The notes under the pieces: model-generated
The model's input: the letters and a program-made list of their open reading frames with translations, nothing else
Told to the model about the DNA's origin: nothing
Databases searched by the model: none
Made by a program: the position numbers and the translations under genes
DNA from: Candidatus Latescibacterota bacterium
GTDB taxonomy: Bacteria > Latescibacterota > UBA2968 > UBA8231
Length of the DNA stretch: 28,004 nt
Direction of reading: 5' to 3'
NCBI GenBank assembly: GCA_021295675.1
Contig: JAGWBY010000035.1
Coordinates: 1 to 28,004, forward strand
In this document: positions 1 through 7,578 of the stretch, piece by piece
How the letters are laid out: every line of letters begins with the position of its first letter
Numbering within the stretch: position 1 is the stretch's first letter

Positions 1-1368
1 GAGGAGGCCCCACTGGGCGCGCAGGGCGGTCATGTAGGCGCGCCCGTGGCCCGTGCTGCCCCGATAATCCACGTCGAGAACGGCCCAGCCGCGCGTGGCA
101 AAGTATTGGTGGCTGCCTTCAAAGCCGGTCTCTATCTGACCGGTGGGGCCGCCGTGGATGGCCACGATCAGCGGCGGTCGGCCTTGGCCGGCAAAGCGGT
201 GGCTAGCCGGAGGATAGTACAGTCCGTGGACTTGCGTGGCGTCTTCGGTGGCCCAGGAAACTGGCTCGGGCGTGGACAGATCGGCTGGGGCAAGCGACTC
301 GCTGGCAGAGCGGGCGCGGATTGTTACTTGGGTGGTAGTACCAGCGACGATGCGGGCGGGGATTGCGCTGGCTGTGGCAATGCAGGCCAAGCCCTTGCCG
401 CGCGGGGCCGCCGCGAGTTGTTCGATGTGGGTGTAGGCGGATAGAGCCTCGACCTTGGCGACTGCTCCACTGGCGAAGTCGAGCGCGTATGCTAAGCGCT
501 GGGAGTTTTCGCTGCGCACGAAATACAAAGTGCGGCTATCGGCGGCCCACGAAAACGCCCGCATGCCCTGCGCCCAGGCGGGAGTGGCGACATCGTTGGC
601 GTCCTCGTATAGGCAGCGCGTGTCCCCGCTGGCGAGGTCGCGGCACCAGAGGTTGCTGTAGCCGCGCTCGTCCGAGGCATAGACCAGATAGCGGCCGTCG
701 GGTGAAAAGCAAGGCTGGGCAATGGCGGTGTCTGCGTCGCCGGCGAGCACCTCGGTTGTGCGCAGGCTGGGCAGCCCGTGGCGGCTGCGCGCAAGCTGGC
801 CCAGCACTAGGCGGGTGCCGTCCCAAGGCATCTGCGGATGATCCCACTCGATCCAGGCCAAGCGGTCGCCTCTGGGGTGCCAAGTTGGCTGCATGTAGAA
901 GTCGGCCCCCTCCGCGAGGATTTGCGGCCAAAAGCGCCCGGCGACATCGACGATGGCTAATGTGTCGCGGTCCTCGTACGTGTGGACGTATATGAGATGA
1001 CGCCCTGTTGGCGCAGGCGCAGGAGACGCGGCATGGCCAAACTCGGGAGTGATTGGCTGGGCTGGGCCGCCGGCTAGCGGCTGGCGGTAGAGGCGGCCGC
1101 CGTGCTCGGCGAAGTACGCGTGGCAGCGGGATACGGCAAAGTCGCCGCCGCCGTAGCCGACTTGGGCGCGCACCGAGAGCGCGGTGTTGAGGTCGCGCGG
1201 AGCAGCGCCCGGTTCTTGGCAGACGAGCACGCCTCGCGGTCCTCGGCCCTCCAGCCAGACGAGGGTGCGGCCGTCGGCATCCCACGCCACATCGCGGAGG
1301 CGCGTGGAGCTGGCCAACTCGTCGGGCGAGAGGGGGCTGGGCCACAGGCCGAAGGGGCGGATTTCCAC
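1..1368 (-). CDS. S9 family (prolyl oligopeptidase-like) peptidase, C-terminus cut by window edge
   Basis: About 456 codons read open on the minus strand to the edge. The N-terminal part has beta-propeller-like repeats such as FSPDGRYLVYASDERGYSNL near residues 240-260. The start of an alpha/beta-hydrolase domain follows: LIVAIHGGPTGQ, then FATRGWAVLDVDYRGSTGHG, a hallmark of S9 acyl-aminoacyl peptidases and dipeptidyl peptidases. The catalytic Ser, Asp and His would lie beyond the edge and cannot be checked. I chose the GTG at 1366-1368 as start. It directly follows the TGA of the VOC gene (TGAGTG) and has GGAG nine bases upstream inside that gene, so translation is probably coupled. No signal peptide is evident, suggesting a cytoplasmic peptidase that trims peptides. 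It is last in the isomerase-VOC-peptidase operon. The family is clear; the substrate is unknown. Confidence 0.88.
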   Translation of the reverse strand, partial: MEIRPFGLWPSPLSPDELASSTRLRDVAWDADGRTLVWLEGRGPRGVLVCQEPGAAPRDLNTALSVRAQVGYGGGDFAVSRCHAYFAEHGGRLYRQPLAGGPAQPITPEFGHAASPAPAPTGRHLIYVHTYEDRDTLAIVDVAGRFWPQILAEGADFYMQPTWHPRGDRLAWIEWDHPQMPWDGTRLVLGQLARSRHGLPSLRTTEVLAGDADTAIAQPCFSPDGRYLVYASDERGYSNLWCRDLASGDTRCLYEDANDVATPAWAQGMRAFSWAADSRTLYFVRSENSQRLAYALDFASGAVAKVEALSAYTHIEQLAAAPRGKGLACIATASAIPARIVAGTTTQVTIRARSASESLAPADLSTPEPVSWATEDATQVHGLYYPPASHRFAGQGRPPLIVAIHGGPTGQIETGFEGSHQYFATRGWAVLDVDYRGSTGHGRAYMTALRAQWGLL

Positions 1369-1743
1369 TCAGCTTTGCTCCATCAGTTCGATCTTGACGT
1401 GGTCTGGGCCGTTGATGAAGACGATGCGGTTGCCGTCGTCGAGCGCGACCGGCCCCATCCAGATCTCGACGCCGTGCTCGGCGATGTCGGCGAGGGTTTG
1501 GTCGAAGTCGTCGGAGGTGAGAGCAATGTGGTCGTAGCCTTGGTAGCGCCCCAATTCCATCGGGGCAAACTCGCGGTCCGTGACGGTGATTTGCACTGCG
1601 CCGATGTGGACTGGAACCCAAGTTGCACCGCCGCGCTCAAAGGGCGGATCGCTGGTGGCGCCGAAGAGCTTTTTGTACCAGTCAACTGCGGCGTGGACGT
1701 CAACGGCTTCGTGGTGGACGTGGTTGAGGGTGTAGCTGGGCAT
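1369..1743 (-). CDS. VOC family (glyoxalase/bleomycin-resistance fold) protein
   Basis: This 124-residue protein is a single-module vicinal-oxygen-chelate protein. Two beta-alpha-beta-beta-beta units are visible. Probable metal ligands are His8 (NHVHHEAVD), His72 (GYDHIAL) and Glu119 (VKIELME), the usual H/H/E pattern. The family includes glyoxalase I, methylmalonyl-CoA epimerase, ring-cleaving dioxygenases and resistance proteins; the sequence does not show which reaction applies. The start is supported by AAAGGA eight bases upstream. The gene lies between a sugar-isomerase-like gene (72-base gap) and the S9 peptidase (adjacent stop and start), so all three are likely cotranscribed. The isomerase neighbour hints at small-molecule or carbohydrate catabolism, but that is only context. 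Confidence 0.88.
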   Translation of the reverse strand: MPSYTLNHVHHEAVDVHAAVDWYKKLFGATSDPPFERGGATWVPVHIGAVQITVTDREFAPMELGRYQGYDHIALTSDDFDQTLADIAEHGVEIWMGPVALDDGNRIVFINGPDHVKIELMEQS

Positions 1744-1762
1744 GTGGAATCCTTTCTTTGTG

Positions 1763-1791
1763 AGCGCCCGAAAGTTCGCAAAAAGGGCGCT
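1763..1791. repeat. 7-bp inverted repeat between isomerase and VOC genes
   Basis: AGCGCCC at 1763-1769 is perfectly complementary to GGGCGCT at 1785-1791, with a 15-base loop. It lies in the 72-base gap inside the minus-strand operon. On the minus strand the loop, not the 3' flank, carries the T run, so it is not a standard intrinsic terminator. It could be an mRNA processing or stability hairpin, or chance. Confidence 0.35.
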
Positions 1792-1815
1792 ACTGTCAAG
1801 GGAGGTGGGCTTGCG

Positions 1816-2634
1816 TCACAGTGCGGCGGCAATGCCCTTGAGGTAGTGCAAACTGCCGGCGGCAATGGTGCGCGGGTCCGGGTTAAAATCGAACACTTCC
1901 ACTGAGACGTAGCGCTGGTAGTCCAGCTCCTTGAGCGTTCGCATGACGCTGGCGAAGTCAGTGTTGCCAAAGCCGGGACCGCGCTTGTTGGCGTCGTTGA
2001 CGTGGACGTGGTAGAGGTGCTCGCCGGAGTCGCGCAAAAGCTGGGCGACGGGAATTTCCTCGGTCGAGCTGGAGCACACATCGACCATGGTCTGGAAGTG
2101 TGGGTGGTCGATCTCGGCGATCATTTTGCGTGCTTCCGCGCAGGTAGTGATGATGTTCGTTTGCTCTTTGCTCAGGGACTCTATGCAGAGATAAACGCCG
2201 TGCTGTTGGGCCAACTCCAAGCTGTCTTCAAATGCCCCGCGCATGCGGTTCCAGCACTCTTGGTAATCCCATCCTTCCTGCACGTTGCGCTGCATGGGCG
2301 AGCCGATGATCATCACTTGTCCGCCGAGGTCGCCGCAGAATTGGACTAGCTCTTTGAAGTACGCGCAGGTGCGTTGGTAGATGGCTGGGTCGGGATGGGT
2401 GATGTATAGCCCGTCAGGACTGGCCAAGAGCCAGTGCAGGCCGGCGATTTCCACGCCAGCGCGTTCGGCGGCAGCGCGGATTTGGGCGCGGCGCGACGCG
2501 GGGATGTCTTCGACGCTATCGGCGAGAGTGAAGGGGGCGATTTCGACGGCTTCGTATCCGAGGTCGGCGGCGTAGGAGAAGACCTCTTCGATGGGCCAGT
2601 CAGTGAAGTACTCGTTGCAGGTGGTGAGTTTCAT
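1816..2634 (-). CDS. Sugar phosphate isomerase/epimerase family protein (xylose-isomerase-like TIM barrel)
   Basis: The 272-residue product has the AP_endonuc_2/xylose-isomerase-like TIM-barrel pattern. It starts MKLTTCNEYFTDWPIEEVFSYAADLGYEAVEIAPF, where the first strand and helix end in the typical G-[YF]-x-x-[VI]-E-[IL]. Probable divalent-metal ligands are the Glu of CIESLSKEQTN, the Asp of TMVDVCSSS, the His of LYHVHVNDANKRGPG and the Glu of VSVEVFDF. The family includes hydroxypyruvate isomerase, tagatose and psicose 3-epimerases and inosose dehydratases; substrate cannot be assigned. Length is normal (260-290). The start has AAGGAG eight bases upstream. It is the first gene of the isomerase-VOC-S9 peptidase operon. 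No signal peptide is seen, so it is probably cytoplasmic. Confidence 0.9.
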   Translation of the reverse strand: MKLTTCNEYFTDWPIEEVFSYAADLGYEAVEIAPFTLADSVEDIPASRRAQIRAAAERAGVEIAGLHWLLASPDGLYITHPDPAIYQRTCAYFKELVQFCGDLGGQVMIIGSPMQRNVQEGWDYQECWNRMRGAFEDSLELAQQHGVYLCIESLSKEQTNIITTCAEARKMIAEIDHPHFQTMVDVCSSSTEEIPVAQLLRDSGEHLYHVHVNDANKRGPGFGNTDFASVMRTLKELDYQRYVSVEVFDFNPDPRTIAAGSLHYLKGIAAAL

Positions 2635-2781
2635 GTGGGGTGCTCCTTGTGGGGGTTGGGCTTAGAGATAACCTGCGCCATTTTGGCGGTCACTGAGGCA
2701 GCAAAAACGAGGGCGAGGATTGCGATCTCTGGGTTAGGATTTCTCAACTGCGTGCGTCGAGCGAGGGTAGATGGGGATAAG

Positions 2782-2991
2782 CTAATCAGTATGAACGATG
2801 TCGCCGTGGATGGTCATCCGACCGCGCAGTTTGCCTAGCTCTCTGTTTGAGTGGCTTTCTTCGCGGTATGGGTTGACCGTGGCTATGGGCCGTTTGTTCA
2901 AGGTCACGAGGAGAGGTTCTCCTGTCCGTTGCACCTTCTTCAATTCATCGATGCACTTCGCCTTAAATTCGGAAATACCTATTTCTTTCAT
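2782..2991 (-). CDS. Phd/YefM-type antitoxin, apparently without a toxin
   Basis: A 69-residue protein beginning MKEIGISEFKAKCIDELKKV, followed by TGEPLLVTLNKRPIATVNPY. This is the Phd/YefM antitoxin N-terminal fold, which binds operator DNA, followed by a short tail that normally wraps the toxin. An upstream ATG in the same frame would add 34 residues. I rejected it because GGAGG lies six bases before the internal ATG at 2991 and similarity begins there. In this family the partner is usually a PIN or RelE/Doc toxin directly downstream. Here the 147 bases to the next gene hold no recognisable toxin, so the gene appears orphaned or acts in trans. Confidence 0.8.
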   Translation of the reverse strand: MKEIGISEFKAKCIDELKKVQRTGEPLLVTLNKRPIATVNPYREESHSNRELGKLRGRMTIHGDIVHTD

Positions 2992-3147
2992 CGCAATCCT
3001 CCAAGTCTCAAATAAAATAACGGACTGGGTAAGATGTAGCGCAAAGAAAACAGAATAGGGAATAAAGGATACACCAGCAATTACCCACTCCACTGACGCG
3101 CCTCATGGCACGATCCTTGCATGAGTTGGCAAAAAGGAGGAAGGACT

Positions 3148-4713
3148 ATGTGGCGACTGTGGGTGTTGGCATTGGTCGGCCCGGTGTGGGCCGAGGGGGA
3201 TTTGGGTGAGGAAGACGCGGGCTATTTGGAGCAGCGGTTGGACGATTTAGGGCGGCTGGATGGGGCGGCTGTGCGGTGGCGGGTGCGCGGGGCTGAAGCG
3301 GCTCGGGAGCGGTGGCAGTTGTATCAGCGGGTGGAGGTCGTGCCGGTCAGCGGACAGGCGTTTTTTGGCTTGGCCGAGCGCGACCGAGGCGAGTCCGGGT
3401 GGAGCGATTTTAGGACGTTTTACTACGCAGTGCAGAAGCAGCGATCTGAATGGGTCGTCGGCGACCTGCGGCCCGGCACGGGTGCGGGCTTGGTGTTTGG
3501 GCGCAACCGACGCGGAAGCATCGCGCCGAGGATGTCGGCGGGAGACAGTCGGCGCTTGGGCTATCGCTCTAGCGGGGAGAACCACGCCCTGCGTGGCGCG
3601 GCGTGGCGTTACGAGGGTCGGGCGTGGAGTGGGATGCTGCTCGGGGGTTGGGCGCATCGGGATGGGCGCTTGGACGAACAGGGGCAGGTGCGGTCGCTGC
3701 CCGAGAGCGGCTATCACGTGACCGCGACCGAGATAGCTGGCCGCGATCTGCTGGGCATCCGCGCTGGCGGCGGTCGGCTGCACTGGCGGGGCGAGCATTG
3801 GCAGTGGGGCACGACCCTGCTGGCCTTGGACTTTTCACATTACATCGACTTGCGCCGGAATGGGCGGACGCCTTGGGGTTTTGTCGGCGGCGAGCAGCGC
3901 ATGGGGGCTGTGGACGTGCGCGTAGATTGGGATCGAGGCCGAGCGGCGTTGGAAGTGGCTGGCGATGGGGTGGGGCACTGGGGGATAGTTGGGGAACTGC
4001 GGATGCGGCATGGGGGTCTGCGACTACGGACGCTGGGCCGCTATTACGCGCCGGGATTCCACAGCTTTTTTGGCGCGGCTCCGGGGACCTCGGCTATGCA
4101 AAACGAACAGGGCGGAGTCGCTGAAGTCAGCGGGCGGGGCTGGCGCGGCTATGTGGATGTGTACCGCCGGCCCGCGCGCTCCTACTTCATACCTGTACCG
4201 GCCACGTATGCTACTTGGGGGGGCGAGTTGCGGCGGCGGTTGGGTAGCCGCTGGGCGATGCGTGGGCAGTGGCAGAGACGCCTGCGGCCGCGCTGGGCGG
4301 ACGAGCGGTTGGTGCAAGAGCGCAGTCACAAATGGCGTTTGGATTTGGACCGAGGGGCTTGGCGCTGGCGCGGCGAGTTGGTGCGCTGGCACCGCGCCAC
4401 TCGCGCCGAGTGGGGTCTGTTGGGTAGCGTGAGGTATAAGACGCGCTGGTTGACCTTGCACGCGAGCCGCTTCCGCACGGACTCGTATTGGACGCGGATT
4501 TACGAATACGAGGTGGATCTGCCCGGGGCCGTGAGCATCCGCCCGCTCTACGGCACGGGCTGGCGTGGGTATGCGCTAGTGGAGGTCGCCTATCGCGGCT
4601 GGCGGCTGAGCAGCCGCTACCGCATCCAGCGCGACCAGCGGCTGAGGCACTACGGCGGCGTCCAGATCGACTGGACCCGAGGTCATATTGACAAGCGTTT
4701 GCAGCGCAGATAA
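3148..4713 (+). CDS. Probable outer-membrane beta-barrel protein of unknown function
   Basis: A 521-residue protein with a short signal peptide, MWRLWVLALVGPVWA, and probable cleavage before EG. The rest is dominated by alternating aromatic/polar strands separated by Arg- and Gly-rich turns (for example HWRGEHWQWGTTLLALDF), as in outer-membrane barrels. An early stretch, VVGDLRPGTGAGLVFGR near residue 110, resembles the barrel part of helix-hairpin-helix/ComEA-associated OMPs in FCB bacteria. No HhH repeat is evident here, although an acidic helical segment follows the signal peptide. An ATG at 3121 lies in frame, but AAAAGGAGG sits seven bases before the ATG at 3148, which also gives the better signal peptide. 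Arg and Trp content is unusually high. Substrate and partners are unknown. Confidence 0.7.
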   Translation: MWRLWVLALVGPVWAEGDLGEEDAGYLEQRLDDLGRLDGAAVRWRVRGAEAARERWQLYQRVEVVPVSGQAFFGLAERDRGESGWSDFRTFYYAVQKQRSEWVVGDLRPGTGAGLVFGRNRRGSIAPRMSAGDSRRLGYRSSGENHALRGAAWRYEGRAWSGMLLGGWAHRDGRLDEQGQVRSLPESGYHVTATEIAGRDLLGIRAGGGRLHWRGEHWQWGTTLLALDFSHYIDLRRNGRTPWGFVGGEQRMGAVDVRVDWDRGRAALEVAGDGVGHWGIVGELRMRHGGLRLRTLGRYYAPGFHSFFGAAPGTSAMQNEQGGVAEVSGRGWRGYVDVYRRPARSYFIPVPATYATWGGELRRRLGSRWAMRGQWQRRLRPRWADERLVQERSHKWRLDLDRGAWRWRGELVRWHRATRAEWGLLGSVRYKTRWLTLHASRFRTDSYWTRIYEYEVDLPGAVSIRPLYGTGWRGYALVEVAYRGWRLSSRYRIQRDQRLRHYGGVQIDWTRGHIDKRLQRR

Positions 4714-4911
4714 TTTGAAATATGCCTCCCACGCTCAAAGCACCATCCGAATTCAGCAAACGTTTAAAACAACGTACCCACAAAGACTGCACCATGCGTC
4801 TTATGGGTAAAACCGCGACGCAATGCCCCTCTCGGGCGAACTCTCCAGGGGTCATCGAATACATCGGCTCCAAGTTGAAACGGGCCGCTTGACCGTCTCC
4901 ACCTGAGTTTG

Positions 4912-7578
4912 ATGCTTAAACCCGCTGCCAAAAACGCGCTCGTCGCCGCTTGGGTCATCGCCGCAGAGATCGGCGCGGCCCCTCTGCAAGACGTCGCCCC
5001 CCAAACCGGGCACATCCACGCCCTGACCATCTTCGCGCATTTTGCCGATGAGGGCGGTTTGGGCCGCGAGGTCCCGTCTTTTGCGGCGGGGATTTTTGCC
5101 GACCAGCCGGGCAGCCTAGCCCACTTCTACCGCGAGATGTCGCGCGGGCAGTTTGAACTCACCGGCGAGGTGCTGCCCCGCTGGTACGCGTCCCGCAGCA
5201 ATGCCGCGGTGTACTCAGACGCGGAGGGCGGTTATGGTCGCTTTGCCCGCGAGATCATCGAGGCCGTTGATGCCGATGTGGACTTTAGCCGCTACGACAA
5301 CGACGGCCCCGACGGGGTGCCTAACTCCGGCGACGACGATGGGTACGTGGATTTTATTTTTATTATCTCGGCCTCGGCCCCAACGGGCTTTATCGTCGAA
5401 GAGGCCACGGGCGTTGCTCAGCTCGGGTTGGGCAACGATTTTGTGAGCCAAGACCGCGCCCTCCGCGGCGGTTTCATCCGGGTTGACTCAAAAAAAGGTG
5501 CTGTCCAGCGCGGGCGATCTTTTGTCGAGGCCGTAGGCAGTACGGCCCACGAGTTTGGACACTTTTTGGGCCTGCCCGACCTGTACGACCGCGAGTTTGG
5601 GTCCGAGCCGGAAGACGACTCAGGGGGCATTGGCTATTGGGGCTTGATGGGGCACGGCAATCGCGGCTGGGGCGAGACAGATGGCCCCAATCCCTTCTGC
5701 GCGTGGAGCTTGGGGCAACTCGGCTGGCTGGGGGTAAACAACCAACAACTCAAAGTGCTGAGCGAGGACCAAGACGATGTGGTTTTTGCCGATGTCAACG
5801 CGGGTGGCGATGTGTATTTACTGCCCGCGCCTGCGCCCGCCGAGCACTTTTTTCTCGTGGAGTTCCGCAGCCGTCAGCACAGCTATTACGAGCGCAATCT
5901 GCCCGGCGAGGGCTTGCTGATCTGGCGCATATATCCCAGTCGCTACAGCAATAATATGGAAGCCATCAAACGAGTGGACTTAGTGTGTGCCGATGGGCTT
6001 TTTAGCGATGCGGGCTTCCCCTTGGGCCGCAAGTCGTCCCCGTTTAATGGTCGCGACAATCTCGATTTTTGGGCGCATGACGCGCGCTATCGCACGGATT
6101 TTGGCGGCAACCTTGGAGACGCCACCGATGTGTTTGACGGCGAGCAATTTACCGACTTCTGGGCCGCGTCCAACCCGGCATCGACGACGGGGATTAGCGT
6201 GACTAACATCCGCCGCGAGGGCGATCAGATGGTGGCGGATCTCAAGCTGCAAGACCGCCGTCGCGCCGGCCCGATTGCCACCGACGAAATCTGGCGCGAC
6301 CACATTGAGATTGTCGGCGACGTGACCGTTTTGCCCGGAGGGTACCTCGATATCCGCGCAGGTGCGCAGGTGCAGGTGGGGCCAGACGCGCTAACTGCGG
6401 GTGCGGATACGGCGCGCGTGGAGCTGATAGTGTACGGCGATCTCGTCATCGGCGTTTCGGGGCAGGGGCAAACCGCCTTCCATTCAGCCGCAGCCGACCC
6501 GCAGCCCGGAGATTGGCACGGCATCGTGCTGCACCAAACGGCCACGGCCTATTTGCGCAGCGTCCTCATCGACCATGCCCACTATGGCCTATTGGCCGAG
6601 GAAATCGACCACGCCACTACCTTAGAAGATGTGACCATCCGCCACGCTAGGGCGGACGGCATTCGCTTAGAAAGGGTCGAGGAGGAGATCCTCTTAGATC
6701 GCGTACGCGTCGAGGAAGCAGGTGGAGTGGGCATTTGGATCGCTGGTCCAGGCTTGACGCGGATAAACCAAGCTGAGTTGCACGACAATGGCCGCGCTGG
6801 CCTCTGGCGCGAAGGCGGGTTTTTGTCGTTGGTCGATACCCGTTTCAACTCCAACGGCTCGACTGCACCTGAGGAGGCCAATTTGGTCTTGGGGCGGGGG
6901 ACTAGCGGCAAGGTGGCGGGCAATTCGTTTGCCGGTGGGATTGGCATTTACTGCGTGGAGACGCGGGAAGTCGAAATTGAGGACAACGCGCTGTACAATC
7001 ACGAAGTCGGCCTATGGACTAGAAGTGCGCGCCCGCGCATTGTGCGCAATCAATTCTTCCGCAATGCGTTGGCTATGCGGATAGAGGGGAGCGTGGTGCC
7101 GGCGTGGCTGGTTTTGAACGGCGTCCAAGAGGGCGAGCAACTGATCGACAATCAAACCGATCAACCGTTGCAGGCGATCAACAATTGGTGGGGGAACGAG
7201 GACGAGAGTTGGATAGCGGCTCGGATTAGCGGCGATGTTCGTTGGCGGCCCTTCCTCAACTTCGATCCGCGCATACCCTTGGACTTTGCTTTAGGGCAGA
7301 ATTACCCCAACCCGTTCAACGAGGGTACGCAGATCGATTATCAGATCGGGATCAACGATCCCATTGTCGCCGGCCAGACTAGGGTCGAGCTGGAAATTCG
7401 CACCTTGACTGGCGGTTTGGTGCGGCACTTGGTGGAGGATATGGCGGCTCCGGGGTTGTACAGCGCTTCTTGGGATGGCCGCGACGAGCGGGGCGAGCGC
7501 GTGGCCAGTGGTATGTATTACTATGTGTTGCGCATCGGGCCGATCTCCCGCGCTAATAAGATGATTTTTATTAAATGA
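4912..7578 (+). CDS. Secreted M6-type (immune inhibitor A-like) metalloprotease with beta-helix and FlgD-like sorting domain
   Basis: This 888-residue protein has three parts. After a signal-like start (MLKPAAKNALVAAWVIAAEIGAAP) comes an M6 peptidase domain with the zinc motif HEFGHFLGLPDLYD at residues 213-226 (His213, Glu214 and His217) and the M6-typical GIGYWGLMGHG downstream. Residues about 460-775 form a right-handed beta-helix with NosD/Pbp repeats (for example IDHAHYGLLAEEIDH and IVRNQFFRNALAMRIEG). The C-terminus, from FALGQNYPNPFN near residue 790 to KMIFIK, is the FlgD-Ig-like domain used as a type IX-like sorting tag in FCB bacteria. It is probably exported and surface-attached or released, degrading protein. 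A TTG directly precedes the ATG, and no good ribosome site is visible. Its stop overlaps the nadB start (ATGA), an odd pairing. Confidence 0.9.
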   Translation: MLKPAAKNALVAAWVIAAEIGAAPLQDVAPQTGHIHALTIFAHFADEGGLGREVPSFAAGIFADQPGSLAHFYREMSRGQFELTGEVLPRWYASRSNAAVYSDAEGGYGRFAREIIEAVDADVDFSRYDNDGPDGVPNSGDDDGYVDFIFIISASAPTGFIVEEATGVAQLGLGNDFVSQDRALRGGFIRVDSKKGAVQRGRSFVEAVGSTAHEFGHFLGLPDLYDREFGSEPEDDSGGIGYWGLMGHGNRGWGETDGPNPFCAWSLGQLGWLGVNNQQLKVLSEDQDDVVFADVNAGGDVYLLPAPAPAEHFFLVEFRSRQHSYYERNLPGEGLLIWRIYPSRYSNNMEAIKRVDLVCADGLFSDAGFPLGRKSSPFNGRDNLDFWAHDARYRTDFGGNLGDATDVFDGEQFTDFWAASNPASTTGISVTNIRREGDQMVADLKLQDRRRAGPIATDEIWRDHIEIVGDVTVLPGGYLDIRAGAQVQVGPDALTAGADTARVELIVYGDLVIGVSGQGQTAFHSAAADPQPGDWHGIVLHQTATAYLRSVLIDHAHYGLLAEEIDHATTLEDVTIRHARADGIRLERVEEEILLDRVRVEEAGGVGIWIAGPGLTRINQAELHDNGRAGLWREGGFLSLVDTRFNSNGSTAPEEANLVLGRGTSGKVAGNSFAGGIGIYCVETREVEIEDNALYNHEVGLWTRSARPRIVRNQFFRNALAMRIEGSVVPAWLVLNGVQEGEQLIDNQTDQPLQAINNWWGNEDESWIAARISGDVRWRPFLNFDPRIPLDFALGQNYPNPFNEGTQIDYQIGINDPIVAGQTRVELEIRTLTGGLVRHLVEDMAAPGLYSASWDGRDERGERVASGMYYYVLRIGPISRANKMIFIK

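Noticed and set aside
536..1621. A 361-residue minus-strand ORF
   Set aside because: It is an Arg/Pro-rich shadow in another frame of the S9 peptidase and VOC genes, which have clear family motifs.
2641..2781. A short minus-strand ORF (NPNPEIAILALVFAASVTAKM) after the antitoxin gene as a toxin
   Set aside because: It has no start with a ribosome site and no toxin motifs; the sequence can be read this way by chance.
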